41,485 bases of DNA from a bacterium (GTDB lineage: Bacteria > Chloroflexota > Dormibacteria > Aeolococcales > Aeolococcaceae). Shown here piece by piece: positions 29,655 to 38,636 of this stretch; positions within the stretch are counted from its first letter, which is position 1; each line of letters opens with the position of its first letter. A model generated the notes under the pieces. That model did no database searches, was not told the origin of the DNA, and saw only the letters and a list, made by a program, of their open reading frames with translations. Both the position numbers and the translations under genes were made by a program. The stretch lies in the NCBI GenBank assembly GCA_021847925.1, contig JAJZNI010000091.1, positions 1 to 41,485 of the forward strand, given 5' to 3'.

Positions 29655-30713
29655 TCAGTCTAGCCCGGCCGGCGCGGGTTGCCCGTGGCCGAGTCCGCAG
29701 GCGGCACGCGCCGCGTCCAGGGTCTCGCGGGCGGCGCCCCGTGCCCGATCCGCCCCCGCGGCCAGCACCTCCCACACCGTGCCGGGCCGCGCCTCCAGCT
29801 CGGCGCGGCGCTCGCGCATGGGGGCGAAGTGGTCGGCGATCGCGCTCGCCAGCCAGCGCTTGACGTCGACGCAGCCCGTGCGGGCCTCGCGCTCTCCCTC
29901 CCAGATCCCCTCCCAGCGGTCGGGGCTGAAGAAGCGATGCAGGGCACAGACGTTGCAGCGCTCGGGATGACCGCGATCCGTGCGCCGCGGCCGCTCCACA
30001 TCGGTGACCATGGTCATCACGGTGCGGCGGATCTGCTCCGGGCTGTCCAGGATGCCGATGGTGTTGCCCCGGCTCTTGCTCATCTTGGAGACGCCGTCCG
30101 TCCCCATGACGCGGGGGGTCTCGGTGAACAGCCCCTCCGGTTCAGGAAACACCTGGCCAAAGCGCCCGTTGAACCGTCGGGCGATCTCGCGGGTCAGCTC
30201 GATGTGCGGCGCCTGGTCCTCCCCGACCGGAACGCGGTCGGCGCGCGGGAGCAGGATGTCGGCGGCCTGGAGCACGGGGTAGCCGAGCAGTCCGTAGTTG
30301 ATGTTCTCTGGATACTGCTCCAATCTCTCCTTGTAGCTGGGCACGCGCTCCAGCCAGCCCAGCGGGGTTGCCATCGAGAGCAGCAGGTGCAGCTCGGCGA
30401 CCTCGGGGACGTCGGACTGCAGGAAGATGACCGACCGCTCGGGATCGAGGCCGGCGGCCAGCCAGTCCATCACCATCTCGGCGATCGCGGGACGGATCGT
30501 CGCCGGGTCGGTGACGGTGGTCAGGGAATGGTAGTCGGCGACGAAGAAGGTGCAGTCGTACCGGTCCTGCAGCGCAACCCAGTTGCGCAGCGCGCCCAGG
30601 TAGTTGCCCAGGTGCATCCTCCCGGTGGGCTGCATCCCGCTCAGGACCCGGAGGCGCCGCGCCGGCGCGGGCGCCGCGGCGTCCGCGGAGGGAGCGGCGC
30701 TGGGTTCCACCAT
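29655..30713 (-). CDS. trpS: Tryptophan--tRNA ligase
   Basis: A 352-aa class Ic synthetase that charges tRNA-Trp. The HIGH-type motif is TGRMHLGN (30-37), the KMSKS loop is residues 210-214, and GYPVLQAADILL is a Trp-pocket block. The N-terminal ~20 residues are an Ala/Pro-rich extension. The ATG at 30713 is preferred because a TACAAT hexamer ends 9 nt upstream; the longer open frame upstream has no family similarity. No T-box leader is visible, and the short or absent leader leaves no room for one. Confidence 0.95.
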   Translation of the reverse strand: MVEPSAAPSADAAAPAPARRLRVLSGMQPTGRMHLGNYLGALRNWVALQDRYDCTFFVADYHSLTTVTDPATIRPAIAEMVMDWLAAGLDPERSVIFLQSDVPEVAELHLLLSMATPLGWLERVPSYKERLEQYPENINYGLLGYPVLQAADILLPRADRVPVGEDQAPHIELTREIARRFNGRFGQVFPEPEGLFTETPRVMGTDGVSKMSKSRGNTIGILDSPEQIRRTVMTMVTDVERPRRTDRGHPERCNVCALHRFFSPDRWEGIWEGEREARTGCVDVKRWLASAIADHFAPMRERRAELEARPGTVWEVLAAGADRARGAARETLDAARAACGLGHGQPAPAGLD

Positions 30714-30722
30714 GGGGCAGCG

Positions 30723-30728
30723 ATTGTA
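30723..30728 (-). promoter_or_regulatory. Leaderless-type -10 of trpS
   Basis: TACAAT on the minus strand, 9 nt before the ATG at 30713; the best -10 match in the window. Confidence 0.55.
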
Positions 30729-30791
30729 TTCGCTCACCGGCCCCGCCCGGTCCCGGCCCGCCGCGGCGGACCTCGCCGCGCCGCCACCCCC

Positions 30792-30800
30792 TGCTACGGT
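30792..30800 (+). promoter_or_regulatory. Extended -10 of the aldo/keto reductase gene
   Basis: TGC-TACGGT, 49 nt before the ATG. This gene has a leader and a strong AGGAGG ribosome-binding site at 30837-30842. Confidence 0.35.
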
Positions 30801-30849
30801 GGGGGGCCGGCGGGGCCCGAGCCGGGGACCCGCGCCAGGAGGCTGGGTG

Positions 30850-31875
30850 ATGGGATTGCGGCGGAGGCGGCTCGGCAGCGACGGGCCCGAGATCAGCGAG
30901 GTGGGATTCGGTGCCTGGGCCCTGGGTGGCGGCGGCTGGTCCTTCTCGTGGGGCGGGCAGGACGACGCGGCGTCGGTGGCGGCGATCCGGCACGCCGTCG
31001 AGCTCGGGGTGAGCTGGGTGGACACCGCCGCCGCCTACGGCCTCGGGCACTCCGAGGAGGTGGTGGGGCGGGCGCTGGCGGGGATGCCCGCGGCGGATCG
31101 CCCGCTGGTGTTCAGCAAGTGCGGGCTGAGCTGGGACGTGGAGCGACCGATGGTGCCCGCCAGCCGGGTGCTCACCCCGGAGGCCATCCGCCGGGGCTGT
31201 GAGGACTCGCTGAGCCGCCTGGGCGTCGAGGTCATCGACCTCCTCCAGTTCCACTGGCCCGATGAGACCGGCGTCCCCGTGGAGGAGAGCTGGGCGGCGA
31301 TGCTCGACCTGCGCCGCCAGGGCAAGGTGCGCTGGTGCGGCGTGTCCAACTTCGACGTCCCCCTGCTGAAGCGATGCGAGGCGGTGGGGCACGTCGACGC
31401 GCTCCAACCCCCGTTCTCGCTGGTCAACCGCCGTGCCGCCCAGGAGCTGCTCCCCTGGTGCGCCGCCCACGGCACGGGCGTCATCGTCTACAGCCCCATG
31501 CAGTCGGGGCTGCTGACCGACACCTTCACCGCGGAGCGGGTGCGCTCGCTCCCCCCCGATGATTGGCGGACGCGCAGTGCGGACTTCACCGCCCCCTACC
31601 TGGAGCGCAACCTGGCACTCCGCGACGCGCTCCGCCCCGTCGCCGCCCGCCACGGCGTGACGGTGAGCGCCGTCGCCGTCGCCTGGACGCTCAGCTTCCC
31701 GGCGGTCACCGGGGCGATCGTGGGCGCCCGCTCGCCGGCCCAGGTCGACGGCTGGATCGGGGCGGCGAGCCTCACGCTCGATTCCGCCGATCTCGACGAG
31801 ATCGCCTCGGCCGTCGAGCGGACCGGCGCGGGTGCGGGCCCGGTGCACCCCCTGCCGGAGGCCGGGCGCGTCTGA
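30850..31875 (+). CDS. Aldo/keto reductase
   Basis: A 341-aa NAD(P)H-dependent TIM-barrel oxidoreductase. The catalytic tetrad is complete: Asp58, Tyr63, Lys90 and His135 (FHWPD). The C-terminal GAIVGARSPAQVDGW is the cofactor-phosphate loop. Such enzymes reduce aldehydes, ketones or sugars; the substrate is not readable. AGGAGG precedes the ATG at 30850. It is divergent from trpS and convergent with the glycosyltransferase operon. Confidence 0.92.
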   Translation: MGLRRRRLGSDGPEISEVGFGAWALGGGGWSFSWGGQDDAASVAAIRHAVELGVSWVDTAAAYGLGHSEEVVGRALAGMPAADRPLVFSKCGLSWDVERPMVPASRVLTPEAIRRGCEDSLSRLGVEVIDLLQFHWPDETGVPVEESWAAMLDLRRQGKVRWCGVSNFDVPLLKRCEAVGHVDALQPPFSLVNRRAAQELLPWCAAHGTGVIVYSPMQSGLLTDTFTAERVRSLPPDDWRTRSADFTAPYLERNLALRDALRPVAARHGVTVSAVAVAWTLSFPAVTGAIVGARSPAQVDGWIGAASLTLDSADLDEIASAVERTGAGAGPVHPLPEAGRV

Positions 31876-31903
31876 CCGCATCCCCGCCCCACGGCGCGCC
31901 GCC

Positions 31904-31921
31904 GGGCGCCCCACGGCGCCC
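31904..31921. terminator. Inverted repeat between convergent genes
   Basis: GGGCGCC and GGCGCCC form a perfect 7-bp stem around CCAC. It lies between the aldo/keto reductase stop and the GT4 stop (whose TAG begins at 31923), so it could end both transcripts. There is no T-tract. Confidence 0.45.
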
Positions 31922-33069
31922 TACGGCGCCCCCGGCCCCGCGAGCGGCTCTCCGAGAACCTCCTCGTAGACGCTGAGGGTGCGGCGCGCGGCCGCGGTCC
32001 AGGTGAATCGGGCGGCCTGCTCCAGTCCCAGGCGCCGGCGTCGCGCGCGCTCCTCGGGGTCGCTCAAGAGGCGCGCGAGGGCATCACCGAGAGCCCGGCG
32101 GTCGCCGTCGGGGACGAGCACCGCGGCCTCTCCCGCGACCTCCGGCAGCGAGCTGTTGGCGAAGGCCACCGCCACGGCGCCGCAGCCCATGGCCTCCAGC
32201 AGGGGCAGGCCGAACCCCTCGTACGCCGTGGGGAAGACGAAGGCCGCCGCCCCCGTGTACAGGGCCGGCAGGTCGGCGTCGCCGACGAAGCCGAGGTCGC
32301 GGCCGTGGCCGCCGAGCAGGGCGAGCTGGGCGCGCACCGAGGGCTGGAAGATCCCCTGGTTGCCGGCCACCACGAGGTCGACGTCGTGGTCGCGGCGCAG
32401 CCGCCGCGTGACCGCCACCAGGTGGGGGAGGCCCTTGCGCGGTTCGAAGGTCCCGACCCCGAGCAGGTACGGCCGGACCAGACCGAAGCGGCGCCGCATC
32501 GCCGCCACGGTGTCCTCGGTGGCGGGGCGGCAGCCGGGTCGCAGGCCGTGGGGAACGACGTGGATGCGGTCCTCGGCGACGCCGGCCCCCCGGATGCAGT
32601 CCAGCGCCGTGGCCCGGCTCGGCGTGATGACGGCATCCGCGCGGCGGATCAGCCGCATCCCCGGCCGGCGCAGGAGCCGCGACCGCCACGAGTACCCGGG
32701 GAGCAGGAAGGGGATGAGGTCGTGGACCGTCACCACGACGGGCATCGCCGACCGGAGCGGCTGTCCCTGCTCCACCGCGTGGTAGAGGAGCGCCCGGGAC
32801 CGGCGCAGCGCCAGAGCGACCAGCACGGGATCGGCGAGCACCTGGGCGCGGCGCTCCAGGCGGGGGACCCGCGCGCCGGCGGGGATGGCCGTCTCGCCCT
32901 CCCGCGTCCGGATCCGCGCCCCGGTGCCGCCGCCGCTGCCGAGGAGGGACACCCGGTCGAGCACGCCGATCTCGGCCATCCCGCCGAGAAGGCCGCGCAG
33001 GTAGGTGCCGATGCCGCGTCCCGCCGAATCCCCCTGGAGGGGGCGGCCGTCGATCAGGATGGGCCTCAT
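31921..33069 (-). CDS. Glycosyltransferase, family 4 (GT-B fold)
   Basis: A 382-aa GT4 retaining glycosyltransferase, mannosyltransferase-like. N-terminal acceptor domain RGIGTYLRGLLGGM; nucleotide-sugar domain with GVGTFEPRKGLPHL, VAGNQG and the EGFGLPLLEAMGCG donor motif. It probably adds a sugar to a lipid-linked intermediate in the cytoplasm before export by the Wzm/Wzt system of the same operon. The ATG overlaps the stop of the preceding glycosyltransferase gene by 4 nt; it is the last gene of the operon. Confidence 0.92.
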   Translation of the reverse strand: MRPILIDGRPLQGDSAGRGIGTYLRGLLGGMAEIGVLDRVSLLGSGGGTGARIRTREGETAIPAGARVPRLERRAQVLADPVLVALALRRSRALLYHAVEQGQPLRSAMPVVVTVHDLIPFLLPGYSWRSRLLRRPGMRLIRRADAVITPSRATALDCIRGAGVAEDRIHVVPHGLRPGCRPATEDTVAAMRRRFGLVRPYLLGVGTFEPRKGLPHLVAVTRRLRRDHDVDLVVAGNQGIFQPSVRAQLALLGGHGRDLGFVGDADLPALYTGAAAFVFPTAYEGFGLPLLEAMGCGAVAVAFANSSLPEVAGEAAVLVPDGDRRALGDALARLLSDPEERARRRRLGLEQAARFTWTAAARRTLSVYEEVLGEPLAGPGAP

Positions 33070-34310
33070 CGCGTCCTGCTCGCCCGGGCCCGCGCTGCCT
33101 GGCGCCCGCCGGCCCCGGCGGCGGCGATCAGCCCCTCGAGACGCTGGACCACCGCGTTCCAGCGGTAACCGAGGGCCACGAAGGTCCGCCCCGCCTCGCC
33201 GCGGCGGCGTGCCTCGTCCGGGTCCTCCAGGAGCCGGGCCGCCGCCCCCGCCAGGGATTCGGGGGAGGTGAAGAGCAGGGCGCCGCCGCTCCGCTCCGCC
33301 TGGCCCGCGAGCACCGGCGAGCCCGCGTTGAGCAGGCAGGGGCGGCCGCAGGCCCAGGCTTCGAGCGCCACCAGCGAGAGGCTCTCCAGGTGGCTCGGGA
33401 CCACCAGGGCCTCGGCTCCCGCCAGCGCGGACCAGCGCTCCTCGTCGCCGACCCAGCCCAGGGGCACCACCCCCTCCGACGCCGCGGTGGTCGCCCCGGC
33501 GTCTCCGATGAGAACCAGGGACACCTCCGGGTGGCGCTCCCGGAGCAGGGCGTGGCCGCGGAGCAGGAGGTCCACACCCTTGCCCGGGGTGAGCCGTCCC
33601 GCGTAGAGGAGGTACCGCCCCAGCCCGTGCCGAGCTCGGAAGCCCTCCGGGTCGGTGAGTGGCGGGGGGTCGATCGCCGCATTGCCGACGGCATGGGGGC
33701 GCCGGGCCGCCACCGGGTGTGCCTCCTCCAGGAGGGAGCGCTCCTCCTCGGTCGCGTACCAGAGCGCATCCGCCGCCTCCACCAGCCGGCCCACGGCGCG
33801 CAGGCGCAGCGCCGGCTCGTCATGGGCCGCGGGCACCAGGATGCGCGGCGACGGGGTCGCGGGCAGCCCCCGCAGCGCCGGATGGTAGAGGTAGGGCATG
33901 AAGAGGGTCGGGCGGCTCGCCGCGGTGGCCAGGGACCGCACCAGGCCGGGAGCGAAGGGGCCCTGGGCGAGGAGCCACAGGGCCTCCGGCCGCAGCGGCG
34001 GGGGCAGTCGGAAGACCGCTCGGCTCAGATGGTGGAAGGCGACCGGGCGGCGCCGTGCCAGCACGGGGAAGCGGCGCACGCGAACCGCCCCGTCGAGGTC
34101 GTCGCCGGGCGCGAACGCGGCCGCCCAGGTGCCCTCGTCACCGGCGGTGGTGGTCCAGACGGAGACCGCCCATCGGCGCGCGGTGAGCGCGTGGGCGAGC
34201 CGGCGCATCAGCAGCTCGGAGCCTCCGTTCACACCAGCGCCGTAGCGCGGCACGACGATGCGCAGCCGCCGCCCCGCCGGGGCGGCCGCGGGCCCGGCGG
34301 TCTCGCTCAC
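33066..34310 (-). CDS. Glycosyltransferase, family 4 (GT-B fold)
   Basis: A 414-aa GT-B enzyme. It begins with IVVPRYGAGVNGGSELLMRRLAHAL, the usual GT4 acceptor-domain opening. The donor domain has LLYAGRLTPGKGVDLL, LIGDAG and SHLESLSLVALEAWACG, in which the second Glu of the EX7E-type motif lies in VALEAW. It is probably a second transferase for the exported polysaccharide. The GTG start at 34310 overlaps the stop of the methyltransferase gene (GTGA). The longer open frame upstream is a shadow. Confidence 0.9.
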   Translation of the reverse strand: MSETAGPAAAPAGRRLRIVVPRYGAGVNGGSELLMRRLAHALTARRWAVSVWTTTAGDEGTWAAAFAPGDDLDGAVRVRRFPVLARRRPVAFHHLSRAVFRLPPPLRPEALWLLAQGPFAPGLVRSLATAASRPTLFMPYLYHPALRGLPATPSPRILVPAAHDEPALRLRAVGRLVEAADALWYATEEERSLLEEAHPVAARRPHAVGNAAIDPPPLTDPEGFRARHGLGRYLLYAGRLTPGKGVDLLLRGHALLRERHPEVSLVLIGDAGATTAASEGVVPLGWVGDEERWSALAGAEALVVPSHLESLSLVALEAWACGRPCLLNAGSPVLAGQAERSGGALLFTSPESLAGAAARLLEDPDEARRRGEAGRTFVALGYRWNAVVQRLEGLIAAAGAGGRQAARARASRTR

Positions 34311-35650
34311 ACGCCTGAGCGAGACGGCTCGGCCCCGACGGCGTGGCCGGCCACCCGGGCCGGACGCCCGCCCTCCTCGTCCCGGTACCAGTCGGCGCGG
34401 CTGAGCGGCAGCCCCGACCCTCCGCGCGCATCCTGGCGCACGGCCAGGATCTGGTGGACGGAGATCGAGCCCAGCTCGAAACCGGCCCGGCTCCCGCTCA
34501 TGTACAGGCGCCACACCCGCGCCCGCTGGCTGCCCACCAGCCGGATCGCCTCATTCCACGCCGCGTCGAGCCGCTCGACCCAGGCCCGCAGGGTGAGCGC
34601 GTAGTGCTCCCGCAGGCTCTCGACGTCGCGGACCTCGAGCCCCGCCCGCTGCAGGGCGCTGGCCATCGCTCCGACCTCCTGAAGCCGCCCGTCGGGGAAC
34701 ACGAAGCTCGAGATGAAGGGCCCGCTCCCCCCCGACCCCGGCCGCGCGGTGATCCCGTGGATGAGCGCGCGGCCGCCGGGTCGCAGCAGCCGGAAGACGG
34801 TGTCGCTGTAGCGTGGCATCCCCCGCGGGCCGACGTGCTCGACCATGCCCACGCTCGCCACCGCGTCGAAGGGCTGCGGCAGGGGGTCGCGGTAATCGGC
34901 CAGGCGGATCTCGGCCCGTCCCTCCAGCCCCAGCTCGCGCACCCGCCGGGCGGCCCAGCGTGCCTGCGCCGGGCTGGTGGTGATGCCGGTGGCGCGCGCC
35001 CCGTGGTGCTGCGCGGCGTGGAACACCAGCGATCCCCAGCCGCAGCCGATGTCGAGCAGCCTCTCCCCGGGGCGCAGTCGCAGCTTGCGGCAGACCAGGT
35101 CGAGCTTGGCCTCCTGGGCGGCGTCCAGGTCCTGCCGGGGGTCCGCGAAGACGGCGCACGAGTAGGTCATGGTCCGGCCGAGGAACAGACGGTAGAACTC
35201 GGCCGGCTGGTCGTAGTGGTGGCGGATGGCCTCCCGATCGCGGCGCGTCGTGTGCACCCGGCCGCGGAGCCGCGCCTCCACCGGGAGCCCGCGGGGGTCC
35301 GGACGGGCGCCGAGCGCGAGCGCGGCGGCGACCAGACCGGGAACCAGGCGGGCCATCCTGCCGGCTCTGAGCTCGTTGGTCTGGGCGAGGAATGCGTGCA
35401 GCCCGTCCACGTCGATGCTCCCCTCGACGTAGGCTCGCCCGAAGCCGCGCTCCGGGAGGTCGCCGATCAGGCGATCCAGCCCGCGCCGGCTGCGGAACCT
35501 GAGGACGAATCGCGCCGTCTCAGCCACGCCCGCGCCGCGGCCGTCCCAGAGCTCGAGGCGCCACCGCTCCGACCGCCAGGCCTCGGAGAGGAGGCGGAAG
35601 AGCCGCTCCACCTGGCCGGACCGCATCACCGCGGTCTCAGGTCCCGGCAT
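34307..35650 (-). CDS. Cyclopropane-fatty-acyl-phospholipid synthase family methyltransferase
   Basis: A 447-aa SAM-dependent enzyme of the CFA synthase family, which adds a methylene bridge or methyl group to unsaturated acyl chains of membrane lipids. The N-terminal lipid-binding domain is followed by the SAM fold (LDIGCGWGSL, 200-208). The bicarbonate-site residues of E. coli Cfa all have counterparts: Cys165, Glu271, His298, Ile300 and Tyr350. The ATG at 35650 overlaps wzt by 14 nt; the ATG at 35626 is an alternative without overlap. Its place between an exporter and two glycosyltransferases is unusual. It could modify the lipid anchor of the glycan, or merely be co-regulated. Confidence 0.9.
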   Translation of the reverse strand: MPGPETAVMRSGQVERLFRLLSEAWRSERWRLELWDGRGAGVAETARFVLRFRSRRGLDRLIGDLPERGFGRAYVEGSIDVDGLHAFLAQTNELRAGRMARLVPGLVAAALALGARPDPRGLPVEARLRGRVHTTRRDREAIRHHYDQPAEFYRLFLGRTMTYSCAVFADPRQDLDAAQEAKLDLVCRKLRLRPGERLLDIGCGWGSLVFHAAQHHGARATGITTSPAQARWAARRVRELGLEGRAEIRLADYRDPLPQPFDAVASVGMVEHVGPRGMPRYSDTVFRLLRPGGRALIHGITARPGSGGSGPFISSFVFPDGRLQEVGAMASALQRAGLEVRDVESLREHYALTLRAWVERLDAAWNEAIRLVGSQRARVWRLYMSGSRAGFELGSISVHQILAVRQDARGGSGLPLSRADWYRDEEGGRPARVAGHAVGAEPSRSGV

Positions 35651-36923
35651 CGCCGCTCCCGGTCCCCGACCGCACCGCGATGTCGGAGAAACCGGCCACC
35701 GCCGAGTCCCGGGGGACCACCGACCACGTACCGCCCGGGGAGATCAGGCCCTGGCCAGGCTGGGTGTCGACGACGCGGAAGAGAACCGCTCGATCGATGT
35801 GATCGTACGCAGACTGTCCCCGGCGCTCGCGCAACTCGACGTTGACACGGTAGCCGCCCTTGCGGAGGGGCAAGCGCGCCAGGTCGTAGCGGATCACCCC
35901 GGCACCGCTCTGGGAGGCGAGGCCCGCATTCCCGTACTGGGTGACCGGCAGGCTCTCCTCGCTGACGAGGGTGCCGTCGTTGCGCACGATCCACAGCACG
36001 CACAGAAAGTCGGCGATGGCCATGTTCTTGATCTCGTACGCGATCTCGACGCGCACATGGCTGCCGGTGAGCGGGTGCAGGTCCTCGACTCCGGTCTCGC
36101 CCAGCAGACGGACCCCTCCGATGAGCACCTCGCGCGTGCCCCATCGCTCGATCTGCTCCCCGACCTTGCGGCTGTCGCCGGCGCTCACGCCGATGGAGCC
36201 GCGGTAGGTCGCCGTGATCTCAGTGGGGGCCCCGTCTGCCACGAGGCGTCCCTGATCCAGCAGGATGGCGCGGTCGCAGTATCGGTTCACGGTCCCGAGG
36301 TCGTGGGTGACGAAGACGATCGTCCGCCCCTCGCGCTTGTACCGTTTGAAGGTGTCGAAGCACTTCTGCTGGAAGGCTGCGTCGCCGACGGCCAGCACCT
36401 CGTCCATCATGAGGATCTCGGCGTGCGCTTGGATGGCCAGGGCGAAAGCCAGCCGGACCTCCATGCCGGTGGAGAAGTTCTTGAGCTTGTGGTCGACGAA
36501 TTGCTCGAGCTCCGCAAAGCCGATCACGTCGTCGAAGCGTCGCCGCAGCTCCGCCCGCCCGAGACCCAGGATGGCGCCGCTCAGGAAGACGTTCTCCCGG
36601 GCGGTCAGCTCGGGGTTGAAGCCGACGCCGAGCTCGAGGAAGGGGGAGATGTTGCCCTTGATGCTGACCCTGCCGCCATCTGGCTGGTAGATGTGCGCCA
36701 GCACCTTGAGGAGGGTGCTCTTGCCTGACCCGTTGTGACCGATGATCCCTATGAATTGGCCCTCCGGTACGTCGAAGGACACGTCCCTGAGCGCCTCCAG
36801 GATGCGGAAGCGTGACGCAGCCCGTGGGTGGGTGACACGGTGCTTGAGCGTCGAGCTCCGGTCCAGGGGGATACGGAAGCGCTTGTAGAGGTTCTCGACG
36901 TGGATGGCGTGGTCGGTGCTCAT
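35637..36923 (-). CDS. wzt: Polysaccharide ABC transporter ATP-binding protein (Wzt type)
   Basis: A 428-aa ATPase of an ABC-2 polysaccharide or teichoic-acid exporter. Walker A is GHNGSGKST (62-70), the signature is FSTGM (150-154) and Walker B is ILMMDE (170-175). The C-terminal extension from about residue 265 is a beta-sandwich of the Wzt C-domain type, which in O-antigen exporters reads the terminal cap of the glycan. It lies 2 nt after the permease gene. Presence of this domain suggests export of a finished, capped chain. Confidence 0.93.
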   Translation of the reverse strand: MSTDHAIHVENLYKRFRIPLDRSSTLKHRVTHPRAASRFRILEALRDVSFDVPEGQFIGIIGHNGSGKSTLLKVLAHIYQPDGGRVSIKGNISPFLELGVGFNPELTARENVFLSGAILGLGRAELRRRFDDVIGFAELEQFVDHKLKNFSTGMEVRLAFALAIQAHAEILMMDEVLAVGDAAFQQKCFDTFKRYKREGRTIVFVTHDLGTVNRYCDRAILLDQGRLVADGAPTEITATYRGSIGVSAGDSRKVGEQIERWGTREVLIGGVRLLGETGVEDLHPLTGSHVRVEIAYEIKNMAIADFLCVLWIVRNDGTLVSEESLPVTQYGNAGLASQSGAGVIRYDLARLPLRKGGYRVNVELRERRGQSAYDHIDRAVLFRVVDTQPGQGLISPGGTWSVVPRDSAVAGFSDIAVRSGTGSGDAGT

Positions 36924-36925
36924 CT

Positions 36926-37885
36926 CTACAGGTTCTGGGCGAAGTAGCGCGACCGGGCGCGGTACGTCAGGGCACCCGCACCGAAGATCACCATGACCAG
37001 TGCATAGGGGGCCAGGGCGTCCCACGATGCGTTCAGAGGGTGCACCTGGCCGACCGCCGCGAGATGACCCGTGACGACCGAGAAGGTCCACGGTGCGACC
37101 GGGGTCACGAGCGCATGGCGGAGGTCCTCGATCACCTGCATGATGGGGTTGGCGGCGACGATGTCGACGACCCACGTGAACTTCGCAGGCAGGGCGTGTG
37201 CGGGGATGGAGCTGGTGGTGACCACGGCGGCGAAGTGGGCCCGTTGCAGCACATACGTGAGGCTGAACATCACGCCTGAGCCATAGAAGAGCAGGTTCGT
37301 GAAGACCTCCCAGAGGTGGCCAACATCGTGAAACTGGACATGGAGGGAGGCGAGGAAGAAGGCGATGCCCAGGGCGAGGACGTACAGCTCGATGAGCAGC
37401 GGTATGGCCGCCAGGCTCTGCACGCCCAGACTTATCTGCCCGATCGCGGCGCCGATGACTATCACCAGGGACAGGTTGATGACAAACGTGAACAGCGAGG
37501 TGAACGACGCCGCGACCACCAGGATCGAGCGGGGGAAGTACGCCTTGCGGATGAGGCCGGCGCTTCCGGCCACGGCCCCCATCGCGGTGGCGGTGCACTC
37601 GGAGAAGAAGGTCCAGACCACGATCCCGAGGAGAATCTGAATCCCGTAATGGGGCGTGCCGTCGTTGACGTGGAACAGGTCCACGAAGATCACGTAGGTG
37701 ATCCCGAAGTACATCGCCGGCTTGAGCAGCGACCAGACGTAGCCCAGGATGGACTGGGTGTAGCGCAGCTTGAACTGGCTGATCGCCAGCTCGAGGGTCA
37801 GGTGCCAGTAGTGGCGCAGCGAACCGGTCGCGCTGGCGGGCTCGATCCCGGACGGCGGGATGGCCTCAGCGGTGGCGGCGGACAC
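36926..37885 (-). CDS. wzm: Polysaccharide ABC transporter permease (Wzm type)
   Basis: A 319-aa ABC-2-type permease with six predicted membrane helices after a cytosolic N-terminus. FKLRYTQSILGYVWSLLKPAMYFG is the conserved first-helix block, and PIMQVIEDLRH is the usual pre-helix 5 block. With Wzt it exports undecaprenyl- or lipid-linked glycans. It is the first gene of the five-gene operon. GTG at 37885 is used; no good ribosome-binding site is seen. A TACAAT box lies 60 nt upstream (37946-37951). Confidence 0.92.
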   Translation of the reverse strand: MSAATAEAIPPSGIEPASATGSLRHYWHLTLELAISQFKLRYTQSILGYVWSLLKPAMYFGITYVIFVDLFHVNDGTPHYGIQILLGIVVWTFFSECTATAMGAVAGSAGLIRKAYFPRSILVVAASFTSLFTFVINLSLVIVIGAAIGQISLGVQSLAAIPLLIELYVLALGIAFFLASLHVQFHDVGHLWEVFTNLLFYGSGVMFSLTYVLQRAHFAAVVTTSSIPAHALPAKFTWVVDIVAANPIMQVIEDLRHALVTPVAPWTFSVVTGHLAAVGQVHPLNASWDALAPYALVMVIFGAGALTYRARSRYFAQNL

Positions 37886-37945
37886 GGTGCGAGCGCAAGG
37901 AGGCGTTCAGAGCCGGTGGAGCGTTGCGGCCTCGTGCACCCGGCC

Positions 37946-37951
37946 ATTGTA
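37946..37951 (-). promoter_or_regulatory. Candidate -10 of the export operon
   Basis: TACAAT on the minus strand. A 10-codon frame (GTG at 37939 to TGA at 37907) begins 6 nt downstream, and wzm starts 60 nt downstream. Confidence 0.45.
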
Positions 37952-37975
37952 GCCATCGCGCCGCTCCTCCCCGGC

Positions 37976-37984
37976 TGCTAGGAT
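37976..37984 (+). promoter_or_regulatory. Extended, leaderless-type -10 of apt
   Basis: TGC-TAGGAT, 10 nt before the ATG at 37995. Confidence 0.5.
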
Positions 37985-37994
37985 TCCGGCGCGG

Positions 37995-38564
37995 ATGACC
38001 GAGCCGTCCGGAGACGCCACGAGTCCCGCTGGGGAAGCGGAGCCCCTCGCCGGGCGCCTCCGGGCCCTGATCCGGGACATTCCCGACTTCCCCCGCTCGG
38101 GGGTGCTCTTCCGGGACATCACCACGCTGCTGCGGGATGCGCAGGCCTTCCGTGCCGCCCTCGACGCCCTGGCCGGCGCCTATCGCGACGCCGGGGTGGA
38201 GGTGGTGGTGGGCATCGAGTCGCGCGGTTTCGTGCTGGGCGGAGCTCTCGCCTACCTCCTCGGCACCGGCTTCGTGCCCGTGCGCAAACAGGGCAAGCTG
38301 CCCTATCGGACCATATCCGCCGAGTATTCGCTCGAGTATGGGGAGGCGGTCCTGGAGGTCCACTCCGACGCCATCACCCCCGGCCAGCGGGTGCTCATCG
38401 TCGACGATCTGCTCGCCACCGGAGGCACGGCGAAGGCCACCGCGAGCCTGGTCGAGCGGCTGGGCGGCGTGGTGGTCGGCATCGCCTTCCTCATCGAGCT
38501 CTCCGGTCTGCCCGGCTCCGCGGCGCTGGGGGACCGTCCCCACGTCTCCCTGGTCCGCTTCTGA
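37995..38564 (+). CDS. apt: Adenine phosphoribosyltransferase
   Basis: A 189-aa purine salvage enzyme that makes AMP from adenine and PRPP. IPDFPRSGVLFRDITTLL and GIESRGFVLG are family blocks; VLIVDDLLATGGTAKA binds PRPP; the flexible loop is VRKQGKLPYRTISAEYSLEYG. The first ~20 residues are a variable extension. It is followed by ahcY on the same strand, a sensible link because adenosine from SAH hydrolysis can be routed to adenine and AMP. ahcY has its own promoter-like box. Confidence 0.96.
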   Translation: MTEPSGDATSPAGEAEPLAGRLRALIRDIPDFPRSGVLFRDITTLLRDAQAFRAALDALAGAYRDAGVEVVVGIESRGFVLGGALAYLLGTGFVPVRKQGKLPYRTISAEYSLEYGEAVLEVHSDAITPGQRVLIVDDLLATGGTAKATASLVERLGGVVVGIAFLIELSGLPGSAALGDRPHVSLVRF

Positions 38565-38621
38565 GGCCCCCGCGAGGCTCAGCCACAGAGGTGGCCGGAG
38601 CCCGCGCCACCGCTCAGCGCC

Positions 38622-38627
38622 TACCAT
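38622..38627 (+). promoter_or_regulatory. Leaderless-type -10 of ahcY
   Basis: TACCAT, 9 nt before the ATG at 38637. Confidence 0.45.
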
Positions 38628-38636
38628 GCCGGGCTG

